This document shows, piece by piece, positions 26,357-35,225 of a stretch of 64,000 bases of DNA. The stretch comes from Bacteroidota bacterium. Its GTDB lineage: Bacteria > Bacteroidota > Bacteroidia > Bacteroidales > UBA12077. The DNA lies in assembly GCA_020444275.1 (NCBI GenBank), contig JAHLLG010000001.1:1019773-1083772 (forward strand), given 5' to 3'. The position numbers and the translations under genes are program-made. Within the stretch, counting starts at the first letter, position 1; every line of letters begins with the position of its first letter. Under the pieces are notes generated by a model. The model saw only the letters and a list, made by a program, of their open reading frames with translations, searched no databases and was not told the DNA's origin.

Positions 26357-28486
26357 ATGAACGAAAATCACATCTTAAAAATCGCATCCAATCTGTCAGT
26401 TAAAGATTGGCAGGTTCGAAATACCATACAATTATTTGACGAAGGAGCAACTATTCCATTCGTTAGCCGATACAGAAAAGAGGTTACAGGTAGTCTTGAC
26501 GAAATGCAGATTGCTGCTATACAAGAACAGTTAGCAAAATTGAAAGAAATCGATGCCCGCAGAGAGACCATATTAAAATCGATTGAAGAGCAGGACAAGC
26601 TTACCGACGAATTAAAAGAACGTATCGAGAAAGCGCAAACACTAACAGAATTAGAAGATATCTATCTGCCTTATAAACCCAAAAAGAAAACTCGGGCCAC
26701 CAAAGCAAAGGAAAAGGGGCTGGAGCCGTTGGCAAAAATCATTATGAAACAGGAGGAATTAAATATCGAAGGTAGGGCAGAAGAATTTATTAATGATGAA
26801 GTACCAACCGTCGACGAAGCGCTGCAAGGTGCGCGGGATATTATTGCCGAATGGATTAACGAAAATGAAAGAGCCAGAAATAGTATACGCCGTTTGTATC
26901 AACATGAAGCACTGATCGAATCAAGATCGGTGAAAGGGAAAGAACTCGAAGGAATAAAATATAAAGATTATTTCGAGTGGCAAGAACCGTTAAAAAAATG
27001 TCCTTCACATCGTTTATTGGCTATGCGAAGAGGCGAAAATGAAGGTTTTCTGAAACTTTCTATTTCGCCCGATGAGGATAAAGCGATAGAAATACTAGAG
27101 AATCAATTTGTGAAAGGTGTGTACGATGTTTCCAAGCAAGTTCGGGAAGCTGTTAAAGATAGTTATAAAAGACTTTTAGCTTCTTCTATGGAAACCGAAT
27201 TCAAAAATTCATCCAAGGAAAAAGCGGATGAGGGTGCAATAACCGTTTTTGCCGATAACTTACGCCAGTTGTTATTGGCACCGCCGTTAGGTCAAAAAAA
27301 TGTGTTAGCAATTGATCCGGGTTACAGAACAGGATGTAAAGTTGTTTGTTTGGATGCACAGGGAAATTTACTACATAACGAAACCATATATCCGCATCAA
27401 CCGCAGAATGAAAGAGGTATGGCCATGAAAAAGATTGATTCTATGGTTGAAACCTTTAAAATCGACGCCATTGCAATAGGTAACGGAACAGCTAGTCGCG
27501 AAACGGAAGCGTTGGTTAAAAAGATCAGATTCTCGACCGATGTTCGAGTATTTGTTGTGAGTGAAGATGGTGCTTCTGTTTATTCTGCATCGCCGGTTGC
27601 CCGTGAAGAGTTCCCGGAGTATGATGTTACGGTACGTGGTGCAGTTTCCATTGGACGCAGGTTGATGGACCCACTTGCCGAGTTGGTCAAAATTGATCCC
27701 AAATCAATTGGTGTAGGGCAGTATCAGCACGATGTTGATCAGGGAAAATTGAAAGATAAACTGGATCAGGTTGTTGAAAGTAGCGTAAATATGGTGGGAG
27801 TAAATCTAAATACATCAAGCAAACATCTTTTAAATTATATTTCCGGATTGGGTCCCCAGCTAGCAAAAAATATTGTCGAATACAGAAAGGAAAACGGTGC
27901 GTTTAAATCGAGAAAAGAATTGCAAAAAGTAAAACGAATGGGCGACAAAGCATTCCAGCAATCTGCAGGTTTTTTACGAATCGATAATGCTGAAAATCCT
28001 TTGGATAATAGTGCAGTTCACCCTGAGAGTTATCACATTGTGGAGAAAATGGCTTCCGATTTAAATTGCCAGGTGATTGATTTAATTAAAAATGAAAGCT
28101 TACGGAAGCAAATAAATCTGGAAAGCTATGTAACCAAAGATGTAGGATTACCAACCTTAAATGACATCATGAAGGAGTTAGCTAAACCGGGACGCGATCC
28201 ACGACAGGGAATAAAAGTTTTTGAATTTGCCGAAGGTATTCATAAAATAGAAGATTTACACGAGGGAATGGTTCTGCCTGGTATTGTAACCAACATAACC
28301 AATTTCGGAGCTTTTGTCGATGTGGGAGTAAAACAGGATGGTTTAGTACATATTTCTAATTTGGCGAACAAGTTTGTTTCCGATCCCAATGAAATAGTTA
28401 AACTTCATCAGCATGTTAAAGTGAAAGTAACAGAGGTTGATTTGGCCCGGAAGAGAATTCAGCTCTCAATGAAGAATGTGGAATAA
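26357..28486 (+). CDS. tex: Tex-family RNA-binding transcription accessory protein
   Basis: A 709-residue cytoplasmic nucleic-acid-binding protein. Domains in order: the helical Tex N-terminal region (VRNTIQLFDEGATIPFVSRYRKEVTGSLDE; YLPYKPKKKTRATKAKEKGLEPLA), a YqgF/RNase H-like domain (VLAIDPGYRTGCKVVCLD at ~315-330), and helix-hairpin-helix motifs (NTSSKHLLNYISGLGPQLAKNIVEYR). A C-terminal S1 domain follows (GMVLPGIVTNITNFGAFVDVG...LVHISNLA, ~635-705). It is full length compared with other Tex proteins (~700-780). It is implicated in transcription and RNA decay in other bacteria. It stands alone in this window. Confidence 0.97.
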   Translation: MNENHILKIASNLSVKDWQVRNTIQLFDEGATIPFVSRYRKEVTGSLDEMQIAAIQEQLAKLKEIDARRETILKSIEEQDKLTDELKERIEKAQTLTELEDIYLPYKPKKKTRATKAKEKGLEPLAKIIMKQEELNIEGRAEEFINDEVPTVDEALQGARDIIAEWINENERARNSIRRLYQHEALIESRSVKGKELEGIKYKDYFEWQEPLKKCPSHRLLAMRRGENEGFLKLSISPDEDKAIEILENQFVKGVYDVSKQVREAVKDSYKRLLASSMETEFKNSSKEKADEGAITVFADNLRQLLLAPPLGQKNVLAIDPGYRTGCKVVCLDAQGNLLHNETIYPHQPQNERGMAMKKIDSMVETFKIDAIAIGNGTASRETEALVKKIRFSTDVRVFVVSEDGASVYSASPVAREEFPEYDVTVRGAVSIGRRLMDPLAELVKIDPKSIGVGQYQHDVDQGKLKDKLDQVVESSVNMVGVNLNTSSKHLLNYISGLGPQLAKNIVEYRKENGAFKSRKELQKVKRMGDKAFQQSAGFLRIDNAENPLDNSAVHPESYHIVEKMASDLNCQVIDLIKNESLRKQINLESYVTKDVGLPTLNDIMKELAKPGRDPRQGIKVFEFAEGIHKIEDLHEGMVLPGIVTNITNFGAFVDVGVKQDGLVHISNLANKFVSDPNEIVKLHQHVKVKVTEVDLARKRIQLSMKNVE

Positions 28487-28535
28487 TCATTTAATTCATA
28501 AGTAAATAGCAAATATTAATATGACTTGAATAGAT

Positions 28536-28568
28536 TTTCTACAAAATTATGGTTTAGTTTTGTAGAAA
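28536..28568 (+). promoter_or_regulatory. Promoter and operator of the response-regulator gene (autoregulatory site)
   Basis: TTTCTACAAAA (28536-28546) and TTTTGTAGAAA (28558-28568) are perfect 11-bp inverted arms whose starts are exactly 22 bases apart. A perfect -7 element TAGTTTTG lies at 28555-28562, and the first arm occupies the place of the -33 element. The same TTCTACAAAAT-N5-TTTAGTTTTG arrangement recurs upstream of the receptor gene (30639-30664), which points to binding by the adjacent OmpR-type regulator. Confidence 0.7.
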
Positions 28569-28577
28569 GTTTATGGT

Positions 28578-29255
28578 ATGAAGTTATTAATAGTTGAGGA
28601 TAATTTTCAGTTAGCAGACGATCTGTCAAGGTTTCTGACCGAGAATGGATTTATTGTCGAGATATCTAATACGCTCTCCGAAGCAAAAGATAAATCATCG
28701 GTTTACCATTACGATCTTCTTATCCTGGATTTAGGATTACCAGATGGTTCCGGATTAGATCTAATATCTTACCTAAAGCAGGTTGATAAAAATCCGGGAA
28801 TTCTTATAGTAACGGCAAAAAATGCAGTAGAAGAAAAAGTAAAAGGATTGGAGCTGGGTGCCGATGATTATATTACTAAACCATTCCACAAAGCTGAGTT
28901 GAACGCAAGAATAAAGTCAATTATTCGAAGGAAAAATTTTAAAGGTAGCAACATTGTTGAAGTCAATAATATTAGAATTGATTTAGATTCTTACGAAGCT
29001 TTTGTTGATAATAAGTTGGTTGAACTGACGAAGAAGGAATTTGATCTGTTGCTCTATTTCATGTACAATAAGGGCAGGGTATTAACGAAAGAAAATATAG
29101 CTGAACATCTCTGGGGCGATCATATTGATCAGGCAGATAATTTTGATTTTATTTATAATCACATTAAGAATCTGCGAAAAAAAATGCAAAACCTGGGAGC
29201 AGGTAACAATATCCGTTCTGTTTATGGTATGGGTTACAAGTTTTACGAATTATAA
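28578..29255 (+). CDS. OmpR/PhoB-type response regulator
   Basis: A 225-residue DNA-binding response regulator. The receiver (1-118) has the acidic pocket (VEDN at 6-9), phospho-acceptor Asp51 in LLILDLGLPDG, the Thr in LIVTAKN and Lys in DDYITKPFHK. The C-terminal winged helix (~128-223) has the OmpR-type pattern LVELTKKEFDLLLYFMYNKGRVLTKENIAEHLWG and IRSVYGMGYKF. The cognate kinase gene follows after 5 bases. It probably controls its own gene and the receptor gene at 30692 through the shared 22-bp-spaced sites. OmpR-family dimers bind tandem sites about one or two helical turns apart, which fits. Confidence 0.95.
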   Translation: MKLLIVEDNFQLADDLSRFLTENGFIVEISNTLSEAKDKSSVYHYDLLILDLGLPDGSGLDLISYLKQVDKNPGILIVTAKNAVEEKVKGLELGADDYITKPFHKAELNARIKSIIRRKNFKGSNIVEVNNIRIDLDSYEAFVDNKLVELTKKEFDLLLYFMYNKGRVLTKENIAEHLWGDHIDQADNFDFIYNHIKNLRKKMQNLGAGNNIRSVYGMGYKFYEL

Positions 29256-29260
29256 AGATT

Positions 29261-30532
29261 ATGAAATTATTTGGTTCATTTCGGTTGCTTACGAAAACTA
29301 CATTTTTCTATTTGATTTTTGTATTGATTACTTTCTTTGTAAGTGCACGATACCTGATCAACAAAGCCAATCAATATGTTACAGAAGAAACCGAACATAT
29401 ATTTGAGCATAGGGCACGGCATATGGCCAGGTATATTGAAGAACATGACAGTATCAGAAACTATAAAAATAACCAAATAATACCCTTTCAAAATTTAAGT
29501 GATACCATTAAATTTCCTCAATACAGCGATACATTAATTCATTTTGAAGATCTGGATGAATATCAGATTCACAGACAAAAATCTACTGTGGTAAAAGCAA
29601 ATGATAAATACTATCTGCTAAAAATGTTGATCAACATAAACGATTTTACTAAGCTTAAGATTGATATTGCACACCGTATAGTTCCGTCGTTCATAATTCT
29701 CGCTTTAATTATTATCTTGTTTAGTGCTTTCATGTCGGGCTATCTGTTAAAACCTTTTCATAAAATATTGGATCAGATGAACCAATATAAAGTGGGAAAA
29801 GGGATACAGGAACATGAAGTTAAAACCTCTACCTTGGAGTTTAAAAAGATGAAGTTTTGGTTTAAACGCATGGTAAACCGAACCGAAGATGATTATCTGA
29901 AGTTAAAAGAATATACTGAAAATATGGCCCATGAAATACAAACTCCTTTAGCCATTATCAGAAATAAAGCAGAACGATTAATAGCCGATGAAAATGTTAT
30001 GAAAGAACATAAGGATTCAGTAAAAGCTATATATCATGAGGCTAACCATTTATCTAAACTGGGTAATACGCTTAATTTACTAACTAAGATCGAAAATGGA
30101 GAGTATACAAACACGGTTCAGTTAAAAACCAAGGATGTAATACTCAATCATATCGATTCAATAAAAGAACTCGCTGATCTTAAAGCATTAAATATTGAAT
30201 CTTCACTTCATGATAAACATTTTATTTTAATTGATCCTTTTTTGTTTGATATCATCTTAAAAAATCTGTTACGGAATGCTATCAGATATGCCTCGCACGA
30301 TGGACCAATAAAAATTGAAACAAAAGAAGATAGTTTAACAATAAGTAATTATGGTGATAAGCTTAAAGTTAAGAATCAAAAAATATTTGAGCGGTTTTAT
30401 ACTTCCGATAATTCAAATAAATCATTAGGATTGGGATTGTCACTGGTAAAAAGAATTTGTGATATAAGTCAGTTACAGGTTGATTATCAGTATTTAGACA
30501 ATCAACACAAATTTACAATTACACCTTCCTGA
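29261..30532 (+). CDS. Sensor histidine kinase partner of the OmpR-type regulator
   Basis: A 423-residue inner-membrane kinase. Membrane helix 1 (~9-31) and helix 2 (~142-166) flank a short periplasmic sensor of ~110 residues; I see no recognised sensor domain. HisKA with the phospho-His follows (ENMAHEIQTPLAIIRNKAERL), then HATPase boxes (NLLRNAIRYA, IFERFYTSD, GLGLGLSLVKRI). It lies 5 bases after the regulator gene. A terminator overlaps its stop codon, so the two-component pair is one transcription unit separate from the receptor. Confidence 0.93.
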   Translation: MKLFGSFRLLTKTTFFYLIFVLITFFVSARYLINKANQYVTEETEHIFEHRARHMARYIEEHDSIRNYKNNQIIPFQNLSDTIKFPQYSDTLIHFEDLDEYQIHRQKSTVVKANDKYYLLKMLININDFTKLKIDIAHRIVPSFIILALIIILFSAFMSGYLLKPFHKILDQMNQYKVGKGIQEHEVKTSTLEFKKMKFWFKRMVNRTEDDYLKLKEYTENMAHEIQTPLAIIRNKAERLIADENVMKEHKDSVKAIYHEANHLSKLGNTLNLLTKIENGEYTNTVQLKTKDVILNHIDSIKELADLKALNIESSLHDKHFILIDPFLFDIILKNLLRNAIRYASHDGPIKIETKEDSLTISNYGDKLKVKNQKIFERFYTSDNSNKSLGLGLSLVKRICDISQLQVDYQYLDNQHKFTITPS

Positions 30533-30560
30533 GTTTAGATCGAACTAAAACTCTTTTTAT
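30531..30560 (+). terminator. Intrinsic terminator overlapping the kinase stop codon
   Basis: GAGTTTAG (30531-30538) pairs with CTAAAACTC (30545-30553, one bulged A) and is followed by TTTTTATT. It separates the two-component genes from the receptor gene. Confidence 0.8.
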
Positions 30561-30615
30561 TGGTTTCTTAATGTAATATTTAGAGATTAGAAGTGTCTTA
30601 GAAGGAAATACAGAA

Positions 30616-30664
30616 TTTCTACAGATTTAAGATAAAATTTCTACAAAATCTGTTTTTAGTTTTG
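30616..30664 (+). promoter_or_regulatory. Promoter and operator of the outer-membrane receptor gene
   Basis: Two direct copies of TTTCTACA start at 30616 and 30638, exactly 22 bases apart. The second is followed at the same distance as in the regulator promoter by a perfect -7 element TAGTTTTG (30657-30664). Across 26 positions (30639-30664 against 28537-28562) only the central five bases differ. Transcription would start near 30670. Confidence 0.7.
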
Positions 30665-30691
30665 AGGCAAAGAATTATAAAAAATAAAATT

Positions 30692-33157
30692 ATGTTGAAA
30701 AGATTAATACTATTTACACTACTATTGACTCTAACATTAGTTGGTATAGCTGATGAAACGAAACCTGTTGAAGCGGGTAAGGGAATTCTTAAAGGTTTTG
30801 TATTTGATGAAAATGCAACACAACCATTGGAATATGCAACAATTTCGTTGGTTAGTAAGGAAAGTGGACAAGTTTTAGATGGAACTATAACTGATAAAAC
30901 AGGTTTTTTTAAACTAAAAAATGTTGATTTTGGACAATACAAAATTGAAATTACATTTATTGGATATAATACCCAAACGTTTGATAACATTGTTGTAGAA
31001 AGGACGAATAGAGAAATTGATCTTGGTCAGGTTGTTTTACAACCGGCAGTAGAAGAAATTAGCGAAGCGGTGGTTGTAGCTGATAGGCCAACTATGACTT
31101 ATAAAATTGATAAAAAGGTAATTAATGTTAGTCAACAACATACATCAGCTTCAGGTACTGCTGTTGAAATATTAGAAAACATACCATCGGTTACTGTTGA
31201 TATTGAGGGAAATGTAAGCTTACGCGGCAGTGAAAGTTTTACTGTTTTAATCGATGGAAAACCTACCGTTTTAGATCCAAGCGATGCTTTAAGTCAGATA
31301 CCTGCAAGTGCTATTGATAATATAGAGGTAATTACTAATCCTTCGGCTAAATACGATCCCGATGGTACATCAGGAATTATCAATATTATAACCAAGAAAA
31401 ATAAATTACAAGGTTTTAATGGGATAGTGAATCTTAATGCTGGAATGTATGATCGATATGGAGCAGATTTCCTGTTAAACTGGAGAAAGGAACGCCTAAA
31501 CTTGTTTTTTGGGGCAGATATTAATAACAGGAACATGGAAGGGACAATGGAAACTGAAAACCGAACAATTGCCGGTGATACTACTTCTTATATAATTTCG
31601 GATGGAGATTTTCTAAGAGGAAGAGAATCTTATAGTTTCAGAGGAGGTTTTGATTGGACCTTTAACCCAAGAAATTCAATAAACTTTGAAGTAAGAGCAG
31701 GTTATAGAGATAGTAAAAGAGATTATACTACAGATTATCAGGAATACACTATTCCGGCTACGGTAAGTTATAACTATATTAGCGAAGAAAGCTCAACAAG
31801 AGGAGGATGGTTTTACAATTACAATTTGAGCTATACCCATAAGTTTATGAAAAAAGGCCATCAGCTTTATACGTTATTAAATTACAGAACGAGTGATTCG
31901 GATGAAGAGTCAATGAATGAATTATTCGACTTATCCGATATCTTAACAAGTGGCCAAAAATCATATGAATCTGGTCCGGGAAGAGACTACAGGGTTCAAA
32001 TGGATTATACCTTGCCCCTTCGTGTTAACGATAAATTTGAGGCAGGTTATATACTGCGAATTGATGATAGTGACGAACTTTCTGAATTGGAGGAGTATAA
32101 TCCTGTTACACAAATTTATGAATACATGGATGATTACAGAAACGATGTGGATCATTATAGCGAAATTCATGCAGTGTATTCAACCTATTCCGGTGAAATA
32201 GGTAGTTTCGGTTACCAGGGAGGATTGCGTGGGGAATATACATACAGAGATATTTCCATAGAAGAAACAGGACAAGCTTCATTAATAGATCGTTTTGATA
32301 TTTTCCCAACGATCCACGTTTCATATAATACACCGAAAGAAAACCAATTTATGGCAAGTTATTCAAGAAGAATACAAAGACCCCGGGGTTGGTATCTGGA
32401 ACCCTTTATTACCTGGAGCGATGCATACAATGTACGCCGGGGAAATCCCGATCTGTTGCCAGAATATATCGATTCATATGAGTTAAGTAGTATTCTGAAA
32501 TTTGGTCAAAATACGTTCTCTGTCGATGCGTATTATCGGATAACGAATAACAAAATTGAAAGAATAAGAAGTAAGTATGAAGAAAGAGATAATGTATTCT
32601 TAAGTACTTATGAAAATGTGGGCAAGGATTACTCGCTTGGAGTTGAATTAATGTTAGGTGTGGAAATTGCAAAATGGTGGCATCTTGATTTAATGGGTAA
32701 TATTTACGATTACAAGGTTGAGGGTGAATATGAGTATGTATCGGACGGAGAAACGCGTGTTGCAGATTTTTCAGAAAGTAGCTTCAATTGGAATTCGCGA
32801 TTAAATAATACCATTCGGTTAGGAAAATCTACTCGTTTACAACTGAACGGAATGTATAATAGTCCGACTGTTTCTGCACAAGGTGAGCGAGAAGGTTTTT
32901 TTATGACAAATATTGCCCTGCGCCAAAGTTTCTTGAAAAACAAAATTGCGGCAACATTGCAAGTTCGTGATGTTTTTGGTACAATGAGTCACTCATCAAC
33001 ATACGAAGGTGATGGTTTTTACTCATGGTACGATTTTCAGCCAAATACACCATTAGTTTCTTTAACACTTTCATTTAAGATCAATAATTATAAACCGGAT
33101 AGAAGAGGTGGAGGTCAAGCTGGTGATGATTTAGGAGGAGAAGAAAGTGGATTTTAA
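30692..33157 (+). CDS. Outer-membrane beta-barrel receptor, TonB-dependent-receptor-like
   Basis: An 821-residue outer-membrane protein. The start is the ATG at 30692 (MLKRLILFTLLLTLTLVGIADE, signal peptide); the in-frame TTG at 30662 lies inside the -7 element. Domains: a CarboxypepD-reg-like domain (~30-115: LKGFVFDENATQPLEYATISL...GFFKLKNVDFGQYKIEITFIGYNT), a plug domain (VEILENIPSVTVDIEGNVSLRGSE...VLIDGKP...IDNIEVITNPSAKYDPDGTSGIINI) and a ~550-residue barrel of the OMP_b-brl_3 kind. An unusual Gly/Asp-rich tail ends in Phe. No SusD partner is present. The regulator-kinase-receptor cassette suggests inducible uptake or secretion of an unknown ligand, or an envelope-stress response. Confidence 0.9.
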   Translation: MLKRLILFTLLLTLTLVGIADETKPVEAGKGILKGFVFDENATQPLEYATISLVSKESGQVLDGTITDKTGFFKLKNVDFGQYKIEITFIGYNTQTFDNIVVERTNREIDLGQVVLQPAVEEISEAVVVADRPTMTYKIDKKVINVSQQHTSASGTAVEILENIPSVTVDIEGNVSLRGSESFTVLIDGKPTVLDPSDALSQIPASAIDNIEVITNPSAKYDPDGTSGIINIITKKNKLQGFNGIVNLNAGMYDRYGADFLLNWRKERLNLFFGADINNRNMEGTMETENRTIAGDTTSYIISDGDFLRGRESYSFRGGFDWTFNPRNSINFEVRAGYRDSKRDYTTDYQEYTIPATVSYNYISEESSTRGGWFYNYNLSYTHKFMKKGHQLYTLLNYRTSDSDEESMNELFDLSDILTSGQKSYESGPGRDYRVQMDYTLPLRVNDKFEAGYILRIDDSDELSELEEYNPVTQIYEYMDDYRNDVDHYSEIHAVYSTYSGEIGSFGYQGGLRGEYTYRDISIEETGQASLIDRFDIFPTIHVSYNTPKENQFMASYSRRIQRPRGWYLEPFITWSDAYNVRRGNPDLLPEYIDSYELSSILKFGQNTFSVDAYYRITNNKIERIRSKYEERDNVFLSTYENVGKDYSLGVELMLGVEIAKWWHLDLMGNIYDYKVEGEYEYVSDGETRVADFSESSFNWNSRLNNTIRLGKSTRLQLNGMYNSPTVSAQGEREGFFMTNIALRQSFLKNKIAATLQVRDVFGTMSHSSTYEGDGFYSWYDFQPNTPLVSLTLSFKINNYKPDRRGGGQAGDDLGGEESGF

Positions 33158-33160
33158 AAT

Positions 33161-33334
33161 ATAAAAGAATTTGTCCGAAAAGTTAAATAATTAAGTCTTA
33201 TTCCTATATTTTTCTTTGTGTAACTCTGTGTTTTCTTTGTGAGCCTTTGTGTAACAGTTTTTAAAATTATACCACAAAGTTTCCACAAAGGAATCACAAA
33301 GAACCACTAAGACTTTTCGGACAAATTCTTTTAT
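33161..33334. repeat. 174-bp imperfect palindromic element (MITE-like)
   Basis: The terminal 23 bases (33161-33183) are the exact reverse complement of 33312-33334. Inside, the left half holds tandem CTTTGTG/CTCTGTG units and the right half their complements CACAAAG, so most of the element can fold on itself; a ~13-base insertion follows the left arm. It begins 3 bases after the receptor stop codon, and the stop codon of the convergent DUF2892 gene lies inside its right arm. It carries no coding capacity. It may be a non-autonomous palindromic repeat and could serve as a bidirectional terminator. Confidence 0.75.
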
Positions 33335-33543
33335 TCAGTTTTTTCTCTTGGGCAGGTTCTTAATCCAAAAATAGTATATAATGGGCAGAAACTAATTAAG
33401 CTGGTTAATACAAAAATTCCTGCTAATATCATAAGAACTATTCCCAATGTTCCTTTTATTATTCCTGTGAAATATAGTGCAACAATTACTATTGCAACCA
33501 ATATGCGAATAATCTTATCCGCAACGCCCATATTCTTTTTCAT
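33331..33543 (-). CDS. DUF2892 (YgaP-like membrane) small protein
   Basis: A 70-residue protein with two membrane helices (~10-30 and ~33-52) and the typical ending FCPLYTIFGLRTCP, preceded by the MGVADKIIRILVA opening. This is the DUF2892 family, related to the membrane part of the rhodanese YgaP. Function is unknown; some members sit with sulfur or thiol genes, but not here. Its stop codon lies in the right arm of the palindromic element, and its promoter is enclosed by a perfect 12-bp inverted repeat. Confidence 0.9.
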   Translation of the reverse strand: MKKNMGVADKIIRILVAIVIVALYFTGIIKGTLGIVLMILAGIFVLTSLISFCPLYTIFGLRTCPREKTE

Positions 33544-33546
33544 AAC

Positions 33547-33585
33547 ATTTTGTTTTAGTTTATACTTTCAAATCTAAAACAAAAT
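33547..33585 (-). promoter_or_regulatory. DUF2892 promoter within a 12-bp perfect inverted repeat
   Basis: ATTTTGTTTTAG (33547-33558) and CTAAAACAAAAT (33574-33585) are perfect reverse complements with a 15-base spacer. On the minus strand a perfect -7 element TAGATTTG (33576-33569) starts inside one arm, and the other arm ends 3 bases before the ATG. This is suited to operator control or to an mRNA hairpin that hides the start region. Confidence 0.55.
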
Positions 33586-33599
33586 TTGATTTAGAATGT

Positions 33600-35129
33600 T
33601 TAATCGATTTTTTTAAAATCAAGATTCTTAAAGTGAAAATCGTGACTAGGCAGATCGATTTTAAATCCGGTTACCTCATTTTTATCTGTTGTTTCAAAAG
33701 TTACTAAGCCATAAGGTAAAAATGGATCGTCAAAAACTATTTTAAACGAGTTTTTATTCCAATGTTCCATAGTACTGAAAAATACCTCTTTTGCCGGTAA
33801 AAGCGTAATCTTAAGTTTCGCATTGTCTAGTTCTATTTTCGCATTACCATACATGATATCCTTGTATATTCCGGTAAATTTTTCCAGTGCAAGAGTTGGA
33901 GCAATGGTAGTATCTCTGCTTAAAAGTCTTTGTTCGTTAAATTCCCGATCTCTTTGTTTCGATTCCTCTTTTTGTGTTAAATAGTATTCAACCCAGTTAT
34001 TTACAGGTTTTTCATTTACAATGTCAACAATAGAATAGAAAAGAGCATCATTGCCATATACATCAAAACCATTGTTTAAAATAACTACACCCAGGTTCTT
34101 TTCAGGAATAAGCGCCACTTTGCTAATATAACCTGGCATTCCACCATTGTGTTCTACAATTTTAACTCCGTTGTAATCATAGGTGCTCCAGCCAAGAGCA
34201 TAACTTCGAAAATGTGTACCCCAGCTTTCTCTTTGTTCAGATACAGGTAAGATAGTTTGTGGTGATTGTAATGTTCGAATAGTTTTTGGATCAAGTATTT
34301 GTTGCTCTTTCCACTTGCCATCATTTAACCACATCATGACCCAGTGCGATAAATCGAGTGTATTTGACCAAATAGATGCTGCAGGTTTTGAGGCTTCAAA
34401 ATCGTATATTCCAATTACAGAGTCTTTAAAATGCGGATAAGCAATATTTTCTGTTCCGTCAAATTGATCGTTGGATGTTCTGGTATCGTTCATTTCCAAT
34501 GGAACCATAAACGTTTCGTGAATATAATTTTCCCATGATTGTCCGGTAACTTTTTTTACAATTTCACCTGCTAACATAAACATGTTATTTTGATATCCGA
34601 ACCTGGTTCTAAAATCATAAGGAACAGGTAGATATTGCATACGGTCTATTACCTCATCATTGGTATATGAAGTGTTATACCAAAGCAAGTCGCCATCGAA
34701 CGTACTAAAACCACTGCGGTGCGAAAGAATATCTTTTAGCGTTAAGTGTTGTGTGATATACGGATCTTTAAGCCTAAATTCTGGAATATAATCAACCACT
34801 TTATCATTCCATGCTAATAAACTGTCTTCAACAAGTTTTCCAATAGCCGCAGCAGTAAAAGCTTTAGTACACGAGGCGATATTAAAAATATCTTTCCCGT
34901 TTAAAAAATCCATTTTAGAAGTATTGGCATACCCGAGATTTTTTGAAAAGATAATTTCCCCATCCTGCACAATAACCACACTCAGTCCGGTAGGATGAAA
35001 CTGATCAAAAACTTTTTGCGTAACCTGATCGAACTGTTGAATGTTGTTTTCTTTCTTCTGGATAAACAAAATCAAAGGAATTGCAATGACCAGAATTAAC
35101 GGGATGATGAATTTTACTATGTTTTTCAT
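33600..35129 (-). CDS. Serine hydrolase of the class C beta-lactamase-like family
   Basis: A 509-residue protein with an N-terminal membrane anchor/signal (IVKFIIPLILVIAIPLILFI), so probably exported. The penicillin-binding-type active site is visible: SxxK as SCTKAF (~residue 87), YxN as YQN in FGYQNNMF, and a third motif HNG in VEHNGGMPGY. The C-terminal ~110 residues (LEKFTGIYKDIMYGNAKIELDN...) form a lipocalin-like DUF3471-type extension. Members act as peptidases or esterases; resistance to beta-lactams cannot be inferred. It lies 56 bases upstream of DUF2892 on the same strand. Confidence 0.9.
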   Translation of the reverse strand: MKNIVKFIIPLILVIAIPLILFIQKKENNIQQFDQVTQKVFDQFHPTGLSVVIVQDGEIIFSKNLGYANTSKMDFLNGKDIFNIASCTKAFTAAAIGKLVEDSLLAWNDKVVDYIPEFRLKDPYITQHLTLKDILSHRSGFSTFDGDLLWYNTSYTNDEVIDRMQYLPVPYDFRTRFGYQNNMFMLAGEIVKKVTGQSWENYIHETFMVPLEMNDTRTSNDQFDGTENIAYPHFKDSVIGIYDFEASKPAASIWSNTLDLSHWVMMWLNDGKWKEQQILDPKTIRTLQSPQTILPVSEQRESWGTHFRSYALGWSTYDYNGVKIVEHNGGMPGYISKVALIPEKNLGVVILNNGFDVYGNDALFYSIVDIVNEKPVNNWVEYYLTQKEESKQRDREFNEQRLLSRDTTIAPTLALEKFTGIYKDIMYGNAKIELDNAKLKITLLPAKEVFFSTMEHWNKNSFKIVFDDPFLPYGLVTFETTDKNEVTGFKIDLPSHDFHFKNLDFKKID

Positions 35130-35225
35130 GAGAGATTAGTATGTAAAGAAAAATTATTGTAGAAATAAAAACAAAATCAAAAACACGGAATGAAATGGTC
35201 TTTAGTAATTTCTAAGGCTTTTTCA

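Noticed and set aside
30662-30691. TTG start for the receptor gene
   Set aside because: The TTG lies within the -7 element; the ATG at 30692 gives a clean signal peptide.
33600-35129. Serine hydrolase as an antibiotic-resistance beta-lactamase
   Set aside because: It has the SxxK/YxN/HxG motifs, but the DUF3471-like extension and anchor fit the broad serine-hydrolase family, whose members are mostly not lactamases.
35158-35165. Further TTTCTACA sites (also 45218-45225, both minus strand) as members of the regulator's regulon
   Set aside because: They are single copies without a 22-bp partner or the -7 element at the right distance; an 8-mer of this composition is expected a few times by chance in 64 kb.
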